This document shows, piece by piece, positions 1-13,200 of a stretch of DNA of 64,000 nt (the stretch's first letter is position 1; each line of letters opens with the position of its first letter). The translations under genes and the position numbers were made by a program. Origin of the DNA: Cyprinodon diabolis (lineage: Eukaryota; Chordata; Actinopteri; Cyprinodontiformes; Cyprinodontidae). The DNA is taken from positions 20,877,611 to 20,941,610 of the forward strand of contig CM060081.1 of the NCBI GenBank assembly GCA_030533445.1, given 5' to 3'. A model generated the notes under the pieces. It did no database searches, was not told the DNA's origin, and was given only the letters and a program-made list of their open reading frames with translations.

Positions 1-224
1 CACAAATCTTCCTTTAATGAAAGAATAATAGGGAGAAATATTTCAGAGCTGCTGCGAAGATCTATGATTCCAAATACAGAATAATCCATGAGAACCTGTC
101 AGACGCTACGAAAGGCTTAAACCACAGGCTAAGTTTGGACTTCAGTCTAGAGCTGCAGGGAATCGTCCAAAGTATGAAGTTGTTGAGACTATATGAAAAC
201 TATTGGCACACTTTTAAGATTTTA

Positions 225-325
225 TTTGCAAAATGTTTCCTTTTTTTCCCATAATCTCCTCACTTCACACCACTTTGTGTTGGCCTGTCACATAAAATCA
301 TAATAAAATACACTCAGACAAAATG
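225..325 (+). repeat. fragment of a common teleost interspersed repeat
   Basis: The stretch containing 'cactttgtgttggcctgtc' and 'acataaaatcataataaaat' matches a repeat tail very frequent in fish genomes. Such copies often run on to 'gaatacttttgcaaggcactgta'. The same family appears in pieces at 4640-4765, 36100-36215 and 38830-38960. I cannot assign a superfamily from the fragment. Confidence 0.5.
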
Positions 326-1949
326 GGCAGTACAATTCAATGGGTGTAGATACATTTCCTGAATCACTGTGCTTGTTGTAGTTACACATTAAATGAATAC
401 ACTACAGCTGAAGCCCATTGACACAGACGGGGATTATTTATAAGGTTTTGTGGTGGAACAGCCCACATGAGGCTTGTTGGTACATCTCAGCAGAGAGCTG
501 GGAGTCACTTCGTAACAGTTAGCTGGCACTGTTTGCCGCTCAATCCTAATTTATTGTTCAGTCACTTATTTGTCCCTACTGTGAGCCAGTTTCAGTAAGT
601 CATCAGTGGTAGAACAGCACAGAGCTTTCAATTGAGCTATTTCTCATTAATGGGAACATCAAGGGCTGAGTGGTGGATTCAGCTTTGTCTTGGTTTAAAT
701 GCAATCTCATTTACCAGATACATCTACCTGTGGTTTGTATTAGCATCTGTTTGTCGGTCTGATCTCCTATAGAAAATGCAGTATTTTAAGACCACCTGTT
801 AAGAGTTATTTTCCAGATATCCAAGAAAACTTTTGGATTGCAAAAATCTTTGCAGACCTATATAATAGGTTCATCTTAATCTAAGAAATAAAAAGGTTAC
901 ATTTTAGTGAGGTCTGTTTACATGCATTTCCTTTGTTTGTTTTTGTGTTATAGACATTTACTCCACTGTTTAGGTGGTGGATCAGACAAACCACTTTTCT
1001 GCTACCTTCATCTTCTTTGCTTAAAACCGTCACTAATGTTGTAGTATTCCCCATTAAGATTTTTTTTTTCACTTGAGGAGCTTTATTAAGGCCAAGCTGT
1101 TTTTTCAATACCCAATATCTTACAATACCTTGTAATTTATAACTTATAACTGTCTCCATAAACTGCCTAGAGATGATATATGTTGTGAATTGGCACCGTA
1201 TGAATAAACTGAATGGAATTTAATTGAATTATATCTTATAAACATTCAGTTGTAGAAAATAATAAAATCTCAAAGTAAGAGCAATTACTGTAAAAGTCTT
1301 TGTGAAAATGGGCTCTAAGGTCCAATGGAACATATTAACAAAAGCCTAGCTCAAGTACCCAGCTGATTTAGGCAAAAGAGGGGTGAGCTAAGTAGGGATC
1401 TGGACTTGAGAGGTAGAGAAGGCAATTATTGTCAAGTCATAATCCCATTCGATTCTTTTCTAGATAATATTCAAACTGATTGGCTCAACAAAGTCTTTGC
1501 TGAATACCGCAGGATTTATTTAACCAGGTTATTATATGTTATTGGAGTGTACAGGATAAATGTCAAATTTGTTGAACAACTTTAAAATGATCATTATTTC
1601 ATGGGCATGTCATGATTCCTTCTGCTGAGAAGCTTTGTGGAGATGCTTTTCTTTTTCATTTTAGTGCACGACTTGACCCATGCTAACACTGGTTCAATAA
1701 AAATTTTGCTCTTGTGACCATAGTGTAACTGTGACTTCTTTTTCGACAAACTCACCCGATCTACACGTCTATAAAGATAATCTATGAAGTATTGTAATGA
1801 GGTAAAAAAAAATAGACATATGAGATCAATTTCAGAAAGAAGGTTAAGTTAAAACTCTAAGTTTGTTAGTCATAATATTTTGGAAACTAGAAATTTTCAG
1901 TTTCACGAATAGAGGTTACTCAACCTTTCGATCTGGTACTCCTCTGTTT

Positions 1950-2458
1950 CCAGTCACCTTAAAGCCAATCATGCTGTTTTATTTCCTGAGTTTGTCATGG
2001 TTTTGGTTCTGTTTTCCTTTACTTTGCTCCATGGTTACTAGTTTTATTGTTTTAATTGCTACTTTGTTGTAGTTTCTAGATTTGTTAGTTCTCGGGTTTT
2101 CTGTTGTTTTTTCCTCTGTTGCCCTCTTGTGTGTGTTCCTTTCCCCTTGGCTCCCTCGTGGTCTCCTCTCACACCTGCTCCTTGTCAGCTCGTTAGCCCT
2201 GCCTTTGTCTCAGTCAGCTACATATACTCTCCCTCTGCTCTCACTTCTTGTTGGTTCCTTGTTGTTGCTGGTCCTGTCTTTGCTGTTGTCTCACCTCATC
2301 TCTCCCTGGCTCCTTGTGGGTGTTTTCCCTTGATGTCTCCATGGTTCTGGTCTGTTACATTTTTAGTTGGATTCTTGGATTCCTGCTTTTTTTAACTGCT
2401 TTCATCATTAAAACCTCTCTGCATTTGGGTCCGCTAAACCAAAACCAAGACGTGACAG
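1950..2458 (+). repeat. possible solo LTR or other retroelement fragment
   Basis: A long pyrimidine-rich, T/C-biased block ends in 'gcatttgggtccgctaaacc' followed by 'cgtgacag'. That style of 3' end is familiar from fish LTR elements, with a CATTAAAA-type signal just before it. The small open frames here are low-complexity Leu/Ser/Val products and are not genes. Left boundary and family are uncertain. Confidence 0.35.
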
Positions 2459-4639
2459 AGTTAGGAGAAATTTTTCATAGTTTTGTGCGAAAAATAAAAA
2501 GGTCAGTCACAAGGTCAGTTAGACATATTAGGTGTTAAAAACACAAACATACCTCCTCCTTTAAACAAGGATCCCATTAAAGAATGAGCGGCAATTATTC
2601 ACAGAGATTTAAATATTTATTGGGATGGGGCTCTCAGACCGTGTATAGATGTCCTTTAATATTGAAAATGTTATCTTTATGAGCGATACTGTTTCACCTC
2701 ACAATCTATCACATGCTGTACATCCACGACTTAATGTGTCCTCACATTTGCAGCATTATACACTTTTTTCATATATGTTTAATAGAACTTGATATTTTCC
2801 CTCCACTTATATTCCTTGTCGAGAACATTGATTCGGGATAACAACTTTATAGAAAATAACGGCACAGTCAAACAGCCACTAAGTCTTTACAGGGTGATTT
2901 AAGACAGAATTAAAAATGAGGAAGAACCCCATGAGACCATGCATACGGTAGGTCCTACCTGTTTGAAAATAAAATTAAAATCTCAGACTAGATCAATCAA
3001 GGATATGACAATGAATTTGTTAAAACAGGTTTGTTAAATAGACCTCAGACACACCAAAGAAGATAATGTAATAAAAATAATAATAGTAATCACTAGGAAG
3101 TACGTTAGACACTTTAAAGTGTAGAATCTGGTATAAAGCACTTAGCAGTATGTACCTCATTTAATGCAAAGCACCTTAGTAGCAAAGCACTTAATCATTA
3201 TCTACCTCAATATCAAAAACACATTAAAATATTGTCATCTGTCGGTATTGCATTGTATTTCTTCTGAAATTGTCTATTGTTTTTATGATTTTTTTGTCCT
3301 TGTTACATATATGTTTCATCTGTGGTCTGTATTTCTTGCATGTACCATATGTTTCTTTTGTACTTGCTGCCCCTGTCCTACGGGTCTATGGATGGAAACT
3401 AGCCTTGACCTCGTTCCAAGTGTATTTACAGCTCCTGCTGTTCATTAATACATGTTGTCCCTTTTAAATTAATAAATAAATAGAGTAAAAAAAATAACGT
3501 CAAGGTTGCAATCCAAGCAACCTCAGCTTTCACTACAATTCTGCAGAACCACAGGTTGATCACCTCCATTGGTGCAGTAATTCTTGCACAATAAGCTTCA
3601 ACCAAGTCTTAAGTGTTTATAAATGTCAGGCTATTTTCAGTTGCCTAACATTTATTCTTAAAATATCCTGTTTATTGATTCTATTTAATATTGTAATCTT
3701 CCAGAGAATTGCATTTTGGTTTTACATTAAAATTTAAATGTAAAATAAATACAGGTTTGAAATATTTCTACTCTATTTGCAATGAATCCACATAACTGTC
3801 AATTTCTAAAAGGAATGACAGAAGATGCTTTTTTTTGCATCTTTATTTTCTTTTTACACTCTCTCACTCTCACCTGTTTGTTTTTGTTCAATAGGGAATA
3901 GTCTCTACCTGTTTCATATTTTGTTATCAGGTGAAATGTGGCAGCCAGTGTTTGATCCACCTTAGCACTTTTCTCAGATGACACCCAGTCTGTCGAAAAG
4001 CATTAAAACACCCTCTGTCCTTTTTCACCCTGACCCTGCTAAGTGAATGGGTTACTGTCTGCTAGCTTACAGTGGCAGCTGGTAACAGGGCATTATACAA
4101 GAGGGAAAAAAATTGAATTATTCTCAACAGCCTTGCATGAGATTGGGTAACCAAATTCAGTTTTGCATATATTATGTCACAAATGATGATAGAGAAAGAC
4201 AATAAGCAGGTCCCTTTCCAATGTCATTGAAATAAATCCCTGGAGGACCTGAGAAAACACGTTGGGGTTTGTCGGTTCCGGGTTGTTATAACGGTCTTTC
4301 AAAATATCTGTTATTCAATTTTTTATGTATGATTTTGTACCCTGTAAAAATGTTATCTTTTTTACATTTTGTTTTTAGGACAAAAAACTTTAGTGTAATT
4401 TGTTTGCCTTTCCATGTCTTTGGAAACAAATGTATCACATGATTACAGAAATGAAATTATACATTGTTTTAAATTTTTTTTACAGCATTCTTCTTGAGTA
4501 TAAAGCCATAATTGATGCTCTATATCTATCCTTCACTGAAATTACATCTGAGTGGCTATTACACTATGTATTTAGCAGCTTTTCACAAATGTAGACTTAT
4601 TGTTTTGACATTTTTTCTTTGCTAAATTCTTTTAAGTTC

Positions 4640-4765
4640 AATTTTGTCTTTGGATAAAAAAATTATCAAGTCTTTCCGCAGATTTACAGTTGGATTTTGG
4701 TGGACTTTGACTGGGCCATTCTAACACACAAATGTGATTTTATCTCACCCATTTTAAGATGCAAT
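4640..4765 (+). repeat. fragment of a common teleost interspersed repeat
   Basis: It contains 'gactttgactgggccattct' followed by 'aacacacaaatgtgatttta', a phrase repeated across fish genomes and part of the same family as the pieces at 225, 36100 and 38830. It is degenerate and non-coding. Confidence 0.5.
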
Positions 4766-7107
4766 TAATAAGATTATAAAGCATATTTTCATAGAAAACT
4801 TTCCTGCGTTTTAGCTCCATCAATCTCTTATTCCCACTCTAAACAGCATGTGCTGCTGTGATGGAAGAAGAGCTTCCCTACAGTCTGAAACGGCAAACCG
4901 CATATGCCACAACTGCAGGTGTAAGCAACCTTTGCAAATTAAACAGGCAGTTTTGTCTTCAGTACAGCTAAACATATGTTTAGAGCCTCAAAAGCAACAA
5001 GACTCTTCTAAACAAGCTAAGCATGTATTTTTATTGACACCTATTAAACTTGCTCAGAACAAAAAAGCAAATGGTGGTGAACTTAACAAAAGAATATTAC
5101 CTCATAAAAAGGATTATTACTTTTCCTCAATGTGCAATACTTTGCAGAAATGCTATGCAAATGCAAACGCTAGCATTCTAAAAGGTACATTTTTTAAATA
5201 TTGCTCATTTCTCTAGCGTCTTTGACCAAAGCTATAAAAAGCCACAGTGGAGGAGCTAAAGAGGCATATGCAAGCTCTGGAAATGCAGGTTGAAGGCCCC
5301 GGTACTATGGTTGTGGTGTTCATGATGATAAGCTGTTCTGTTCTGTTTTCTTTCACACAGAGCACTTTACAAGAATCCAACTAATTTTACAGGTCATCTG
5401 ATGATAGAAGCTATTTCCATTTTTTTCATGTCTGCTTGTGTCTAACTCACGGAAAAGCTTTTTCTTTCTACTCAGGTGGGAGAAGCTGTGCTGCTGACAG
5501 ATTCTCCCACCCGAACTGTTGATTTCTGCAGCTGCTACAAAGTTGGATGCCTTTCTGTTTAATGCTGTCCTTACCCAGCCTATCTCTTTTGTTGCACAGC
5601 CATACCATTGTAGGTATGTACTTTTGCCATAATCTTTCAATTTTCACTTCTAGTAGGTATTAAAAGCCTGAGATTTAGTTTTTTATGGCTTTCTTACCAA
5701 TCCAAACATTAAAACCATATAAAATCTTCTCTCTGACCCATCTGCTTTGTCCCTTGGTCTTGATGGTCAGGATGTTCACAAACCTCTAGGGCCTTCATAT
5801 ATCAGCAAGTCTATTAAATAGATTAATGGATTTTTTTTAACAGTAGTTACTCTTTATTTTGGCCATTGCAGAACCGAGGGACTGTCAGAAATATGCAGCA
5901 CTATTATCAGATTTTTTTTTTCTGTTTTAGAAAATGAGGAATCATTTTCCATTTAAATACAGCAACATTTTTTTAAGGATTCACATGAGCCCTTTAAAGC
6001 CCTAACTGATAGAGACATTGGCTTTTAGACTTGCTTACTTTAAAACCATTAGGTTTGCTCCACTGTAGCTGTTTTCCTCCTTTTATTTTCCCTCCACTTA
6101 CGTCCCTTAAAGCTCAATTCTCACAAAGCTTTTTTAAAAGAAGTATGCTCTTTAACTTTTAATTTCTTTTTTATTATTATTTCCTGTTCACGTTCCACAG
6201 GGTGTATCCAGCGTCACAATGTAGTTAGACCCTGATTTACAAAGAACCTCAGATCTTTCTTTTTGTGTCACTGTTTGCTGCAGCTCCTTCATCCACCATT
6301 TAGTCCCTGTAATAAAGGAGTGGGCCTATTGGAGGCACTTTTATTGTGTGGACTACAAGACCTGCCAGTCGATGGTGTTTTTGTCTTCTAGGATGAATAA
6401 CATGAAGGACAAGTGTGAGACAAGGAGACACCAGAACCTGTTAAATTTACCCTGAATGAAGAATGCACTGCCGGCACTTTCTACATGCAGCCATGCCCAC
6501 ACCTAGAATTATTTGCCATGGTTAATTTACTCCATGTGTGTTTGTGCTCAGAGTGGCAATTTCAGCCAAGTAATCTCAGCACCCCCAAGAGGAAGACAGG
6601 TGCTGCACACTCAGAAAAACAAAGATTCACCTTTTCATCTCACCTCTCTTATGTCTTTACAGCTTCCTCTTCCACTGCTCTCAGACAAGTACAGATAAAG
6701 GACACTCACTTTATTCCCATGTGTTAGAAATGCATCCATGCTGCAGACGTAGAAGGGAAGCATCAAAGATTAGAGGGATTGCTGTTTAGTGTTTTCCTTT
6801 GCATTGCTCAGGGAATTTACAGCCTGTGGAGGAGAGCTCTGGACTGATCTGACAGTGACTCATGGCTGCTTCCCAAATTTAGGAAAGACACGTCACAGAG
6901 TCCCGATGGAGGCGAGTTTTGGCTGAGACAAATTCCTCTTATTGTAGCTGTGCACACTGGTTTGCTGTGTGCTCCTTCCTGCATATCCTTCTATGGACTG
7001 AGCCTGACATATCCATAAGAATGATGGAATGGCTCTGCCGTTTCCATCACTAGTGTGGAAAAAGGAATAAAGAAGTTTGATGATACGTGCCTGAATGTGT
7101 GTTTTAG

Positions 7108-7283
7108 AGCCAACCATCATCACTACACAGCCCACAACGCTGGACATCACTGTTGGGGAGAGTGTGGTTCTGCCATGTCAGGTGAGCCATGACCCGTCTC
7201 TCGAGCTAAAGTTCACCTGGTTCTTCAACGAGCAGCTCATCCACTTTGGGAACAATGGCGGATTCTTCGAAAAAGTTGGAGGC
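7108..7283 (+). CDS. cntn4: cntn4 exon: first part of Ig domain 6
   Basis: The acceptor is gttttag at 7101-7107 and the donor gtaagt at 7284. The exon brings two bases of a split Glu codon and then 58 full codons, ending in phase 0 after FEKVGG. It holds the first Ig cysteine (LPCQVSHDP) and the core Trp (FTWFFNE). The preceding exon, which must end with G, is outside the window. Confidence 0.93.
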
Positions 7284-10200
7284 GTAAGTCCACAATCTGT
7301 CTTTGAATGTTTCTGACATATTTCTAGTAAAAATGTGGTACTTCTTATCACAGGAAACTAGTGACCTAATTGATAGCATTCTGTAAGGATCACTGTTTAT
7401 TCTAGTAAATAGTATATGAGGCTTCAATGCAGTGTTACATTCATACAAAGATGCTCATCATCCTAAAAACCACACAGTATAATGAAAAAACTAAAAAGTT
7501 GTTTAACCCACTTAAATTTTTTAGGTCCTTGACTCTTAACTCTGGCTGTCAGGACCCATTGTCTTCCATATTTTACATGCATTTAGTTTCCAGCAGTATA
7601 CCTGATTTGATGACTTACCATACCATATCAGATTGCCGTCAGGTGCCTTTTAACCGCCCATTATAACAGTCAGGTGTGTGGTGTTGTGAAAAAAAATACT
7701 ATCAAGGATTCTGCAAAGATGAAAACTCTGTTTTTATTAAAGCTAATGCATATGGAGAACAGAAATCACTGTGCATCAGCCTGCTCTGGCCAACAGAGTT
7801 ATCAGTCTCTTTTATGGGTCCTTGACAGCTGACCTTGTGACAGCAAGTTGTTATTCAAATGAGTCCTATGACTATCTGCGTCCAGCAAACTTATCAATGA
7901 AGACAGGAACACCAATCAGTCATAGAGGTGAAAGGGTCAGAGAACTGACGACATTTTGTGGCAGTAGGATTTTGCACAGAACACAAAGCACAGAGTAATT
8001 TTTTTTTTCATTAAAGTGGCAGCAGGGAAATGGCTAATAAATGCAGGACATGGATTTCATTTAATCAAAGACAGTGGAATGCTATGTAGAACACCCTTAT
8101 GAATAATTAGCTGTGATTAGACACTTAATTTTGGTTTGGTTTTACACTAACACTCAAGTAAGGGTAAAGGTTAGTTTGCATGATTCAGTAGTAGAAAAGA
8201 GAAATATTGTATCCGTGAGACAATCCACGGTCCAATAGGACAATCTCATATTTAACCTGGCATAAGCCAGATAAGTGCCTCTCATGTTAAGCTTGATGTA
8301 TCACATTCTTGTTTTGTTTCACAACTAGTAGAGTGAACTGATAAATTAAAATCTTAACAAATCTAGTTGGGACGAACTTGCAAAGGTCCAGAAAGACAAA
8401 AGTCCCATCCTTTTACTCTTAAAAAAAAAAAAAAAACTTAACCCATCAATGATATATGCACAACTCTACTACTTCCTGAACTTGAAGGTATAGTGGAGGA
8501 TTTTTGCGAATTCTTTAAAAGACCCACCCTCTCCACTTTAAAAAAACAATGCACATGCAGAACCCTGTTCCTGCTCCAGAGATGGAATGCCTATTAAAAA
8601 TGCCCATTTCTCCTCGTGCACGCTAATTTTTAAAAGTCGCGTGTGCATCGCTCATACAAGCTTACTTTTTTGAAAAAAGATTTGCAATTTTCCCACTGTG
8701 TCAGACTCACCACCGGTAAGTGAAAATGGGGCCTTACGTGAACATATCACTAGAATGATTGACAATTAGGAGGACCACTTCTTTTGATGATGCAACTAGA
8801 AAAAGAACATCCTCCACTATACCTTTAAAAAAAGCTCCCTGATGTCCTGTCTTTCATTATTGGTAAAACTGATAAAATCAGGTGGGCCTGACCTCAGTAA
8901 CCATGATGGCAATATCCAGACACAAAAATCCCACGACAAATAATCTTGTTTGCAAGGCAGTCTCATATTACCTACAACAACAAAAAAAGACATCTTGTTT
9001 ATTTGTGAGACGTTTCAGAAATCATTCCAAAGAAAATAATCAAATGGTTGGATGGTGTGAGTCTGAATAAATCTGGATTAAAACGTATAGAGGATTTCTC
9101 ACTGCCACAAATGGTGGTGGTAGTTTGATGGTTTAGAGCTGCTTGTTCACCCTTTATTTGTTAAAAGCTAAAGTTAGCACTGTAGCACAGCTATTCAGTT
9201 CTTAGTTTAGAAACTCTTATCACCAGTTGTATTTTTAGCAGTAGTGTTTGCTGTTTAATATTAGCTCTCTAGCCACCAATAGGCAGGTGTTGCTGTCTGT
9301 GTTTCATTCATACTGACCGTCAAAAAATCCAGCTAAATAGATGTTCCTTCATATTTAGCCACATCAACTAGCCTTTAGAATACTATTTCCATTTCTCTAC
9401 ATGATCCTAAGTTATTTTAAAGCAGAATTTATATTTAGCAACAGAAATGCCTGCAGGAATGCTAGTTAAAATAATGCCAGGCATGCCCCACTCTTTGTTA
9501 GATAAGGTGCTGATGAAAACACAAAGCTTCCCGAGGTATCTGGAAAAATCCTCATTTTATTGGTTCCCCTGTGCCCTGACAGGAACACAGGACATAAAAG
9601 ATATTGATTTATTTTCTTTCAGCTGCCTTCAGAGATTTCAATGAACAAAGGTTGAAAGGTGACTCCGAAGATTCATAGGTCCATTCTCAGCTTCTTTTAG
9701 GAGGGCAGTAATAAATTCAGCTGCATTGCAGAGGGAATGTTTGTATCAACTTTATTATTTATGGATAAAATTGCTGCCTCCAGTTAATTCTAAAATAAAA
9801 TTTACATACTCAACCTGCAACTTTATGCAGGCTACCAGTGGATCCTTTAAAAGGACTACATCTCACAGCTCACCAAAATATGCACAGTCTTGCTTTTTTC
9901 TTTTTTGTGTGTGTAGCAAATAATATAAAGGTTTATTTAAAAGCTATATGCATAAAAAATGAAAAAAATATATAAAGTTGTGCATTCTAGTTTCTCTAAT
10001 AATTTAGGTGTTTCTTGAAATGTGATTTAACATTTAAGCCCCTTAATAAATGGCTCTTCATCTCCACTTAAATTGATTAAGCCCTGGGCCACTCCTCTGA
10101 TTTCCCACCATCACTTTGCCACAGCTTTCAGCCATCTTCAATTTATTACTCAACCTGCTCAGCTCCACTCTGATGAAATGATAATGTAGGAGTGGGAATA

Positions 10201-13200
10201 GTAATTAGAGACGAAATGAAGGGCTCTCTTAAAGGACTAAGTATCAGACTAGCCATTAGGCTGCTCATATAACATTGTGCAGTTCCAATAAGACTGTTAG
10301 AGGAAGTACATTTCTGTAATTACACAGATGAAGTCAATGCACTGAGCGGTTTTGCCGTGTCCTATTCGGATAGAAGAGGGAGAAGCTGCATGCGGATTTA
10401 TGGATTTAGTTTTCAGGACACACATATGTATGAAAATGGGCTTTCTTCTAGGCTGGATGTGCTCCCACAAGGCTAGCAATGTCAGGATTGTTTTTGAATT
10501 CCAATAGCTGCAGGGTTACAGCCATACTTATAGAGGTCTCTCTGTGCACTGAATGGCAGCAGCACTCAGCGGGAGACATTATGATTCGGAACATCCAGCT
10601 GGGCCATGCAGGGAAGTACACATGCGCTGTGCAGACCAAGGTGGACAGCATCTCCATAGCTGTGGACCTAGTAGTTCGAGGTAAGCTGTGGTAGTATGTA
10701 TACTTCTTTTAACTACCTTCACACCTTGTAACATAGATTAATAAGGCATGGTTCATTCACTGACAAATGACTAAAGTAGCTGGCTGGAAAGTTGGGCAAG
10801 TTGAATGTTATCTGTTCAAGGTCTAAAGAAAATGTACTGTCTAATTAGACCAAACGGCTCCCAAAAGGTTCATGCCTTTGCTGCCATTGCTGCAGGTGCT
10901 AAAACCACTGTGACTCTTCTTCCCATCTTTCTGTCTCCTCCCGATTTACATTCGCTCCCCCTCCTAACTACATCTCATCTTCTCTGTCTGTTTTTCTCCC
11001 TTCTTTTTCCTGCCTGACTATGGTATATACCAGGTCCCCCAGGGCCACCCACCAGCATTCAAGTAGAAGAAATCACTGATACCACCGCGTCTCTGTCCTG
11101 GAGGCCTGGTCCTGATAATCACAGTCCAATTACGGGATACACCATTCAGGCCAGGACACCATTTTCCCTGGGGTGGCAGGCTGTCACCACAGGTAAGCTC
11201 TCTCCAACCAGCCGTGGCCTCCTCCAGTCACAAGTAAAGGTTCGCTCTTCATTTCTTCCTCGCCTGTGAAAATATTGGAGGGGTAATTTTTTTTTTCCTC
11301 TTGCACCAAATGGCAAACAATAGTGCCGGGATCATTGACCGCTGTATTATCGAACCCCTGGGAGCCCTGTAAAATAGATCTCTTCCTGATGAAAAATTGT
11401 GTTACCATGGCTGTAATATAATAGTGTAGTTATACAGCATATCCTTTTTAATAGGATCCTTACCATTCATGCATTATCTGTATAATGCACTTTCATCCCG
11501 CACATTATACCCTCTTTTATTGATATTTTTTGTAGATGATGGAGCATCAGAGAAACCTATTTCTGGACTTCTAGTGTTATGGTCTTTCCATCATTTTTTT
11601 TTAAAGAACACATTGACATTGTAGGTGCAGAACGATCTTGTAACATTTAATGGACTCACCTCTACTTGCTCACAGTGTTTTGTTTCTAGCAGGGATTCTA
11701 AGATTGTAAATCTCACACAGAGTTTATGAAAAGTTCAATTTGATTCAAACTATTCATGGCGATGATTTATGTTTACATTTTTTAATTAGCTAGAAATTCT
11801 ATGAATATAACACCCCTTCAGCTTTTTTAAACTTTGTTGAGCCTTTGTATTTAGCCCCCTTTAGTATAAAGCCTTTAAATAAAATCTAGTTGAACCAGGT
11901 GCACTGAGGAGGTACCTAGTTTCTATGTGTGTAATTTAGTCTCAGTAAAAATGTGGGTCTTCAATGAAGGCATGTATTAGAGAGTACAGAAACCACGTAA
12001 AGCAACAAACACAGGTAGAAAACTAAGGAACACAGCATTCATGACTAAAAAAAGCCGGTGGTCTCTCTTGTTAAGCTGCAGAGATCTGAAGCACTCATTA
12101 GGTAGAATGTATTAGTGTTGTCGACTCAAAAGATTGACACCAAGAAAATTCAGCAAGAAATTCTTTTTTATTTGCATTCTGCCAAGAGCCTTGTTGAGTC
12201 ACATGAAGCAAACATATGTGCTTTGGTTAGATGAAATGGAAACTGAACATTCTAGCCTGCATGCATGCTGCTTTATGTGATAGAGAACTATAACTGCTCA
12301 TTATAGTGGACATACTGTTCGAAAGCCGCTATAAAGAATGATAGATGCCCCATCATGCTGAAGGGAGTCCATTTTTTAGCATTCAATGGCTTAAAATATG
12401 TTAATGGGAAAGATGGAAGAGCAATACTACACAAAAACTATTCTTAGAGGTTGTGAAGACTCAAGTTAGGTTTAAAGTCCATCTTTGAGGAAAACAATGT
12501 CTATTGACATTAGCTACATGAAACTGGTTTAGTTCTTTTCATAAGGCGCAGTTAAAGTCAGATTTAAATCAAATTAAGAGTTTATTGCAGTACATGGCAG
12601 TAAATCTATACAGATGCTCCCTGTTTTATCTGACCAAGCTGGAGCTATTACCAAAGAGGATGGGCAAAAAAATGAACACTACTGATGTACAGAGACATAC
12701 CCAAAAACACCTCTAGCTGTAAGTGCACTAGAAGGGGGTTCTATAAAGTATAATGTGTATGAAATGTGAATCAAATATTTATCTTTGACTCACATTATCT
12801 TCTGTCATCTTTCTTCCTCTAAAAAAAATGTGTTTTAGATTGTACTGTTTAGTTCAAAATAATCATAATAACATCTAGGTTTGTGATTGTGATGTTCAAG
12901 TGGAGTGTATATTTTGGAAGGCTTGTATAGCTGTGCAGCCTTGGTGAATAATCTTTACACACACATTGAGGCATGCTGAGTTTGTTCTAACTGGAGGCAT
13001 TCTGTGTTTTCTGCCAGTTCCTGAGGTTGTAGGGGGCCACCAGCTGACAGCTACAGTAATAGCGCTGAGCCCTTGGGTGGAGTACGAGTTCCGGGTCCTG
13101 GCAAGCAACAGAGTCGGGACGGGTGAGCCCAGCAAGCCGTCCAAACAAGCTAGAACGAAGAGCACCAGTACGTACTATGTTGCACCTAGAAATGAGAAAG

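Larger units (their letters stand above)
1..7107 (+). other. cntn4 intron (3' part), no coding exon seen
   Basis: This stretch lies upstream of the first recognisable contactin exon and ends in a normal acceptor (tgtgttttag, exon base 7108). No open frame in it resembles contactin Ig domain 5 or any other family I know, so it is read as the 3' part of a large intron whose donor is outside the window. It contains short fragments of fish interspersed repeats, listed separately, and AT-rich filler. Confidence 0.75.

Noticed and set aside
2082..2538. Leu/Val-rich frames that look like membrane proteins
   Set aside because: They derive from a pyrimidine-rich repeat block and use TTG/GTG starts. 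Hydrophobicity reflects T-rich codons only.
4848..5216. 122-codon + strand frame starting MCCCDGRRASLQ
   Set aside because: No domain, no splice context fitting contactin, and composition typical of intron sequence.
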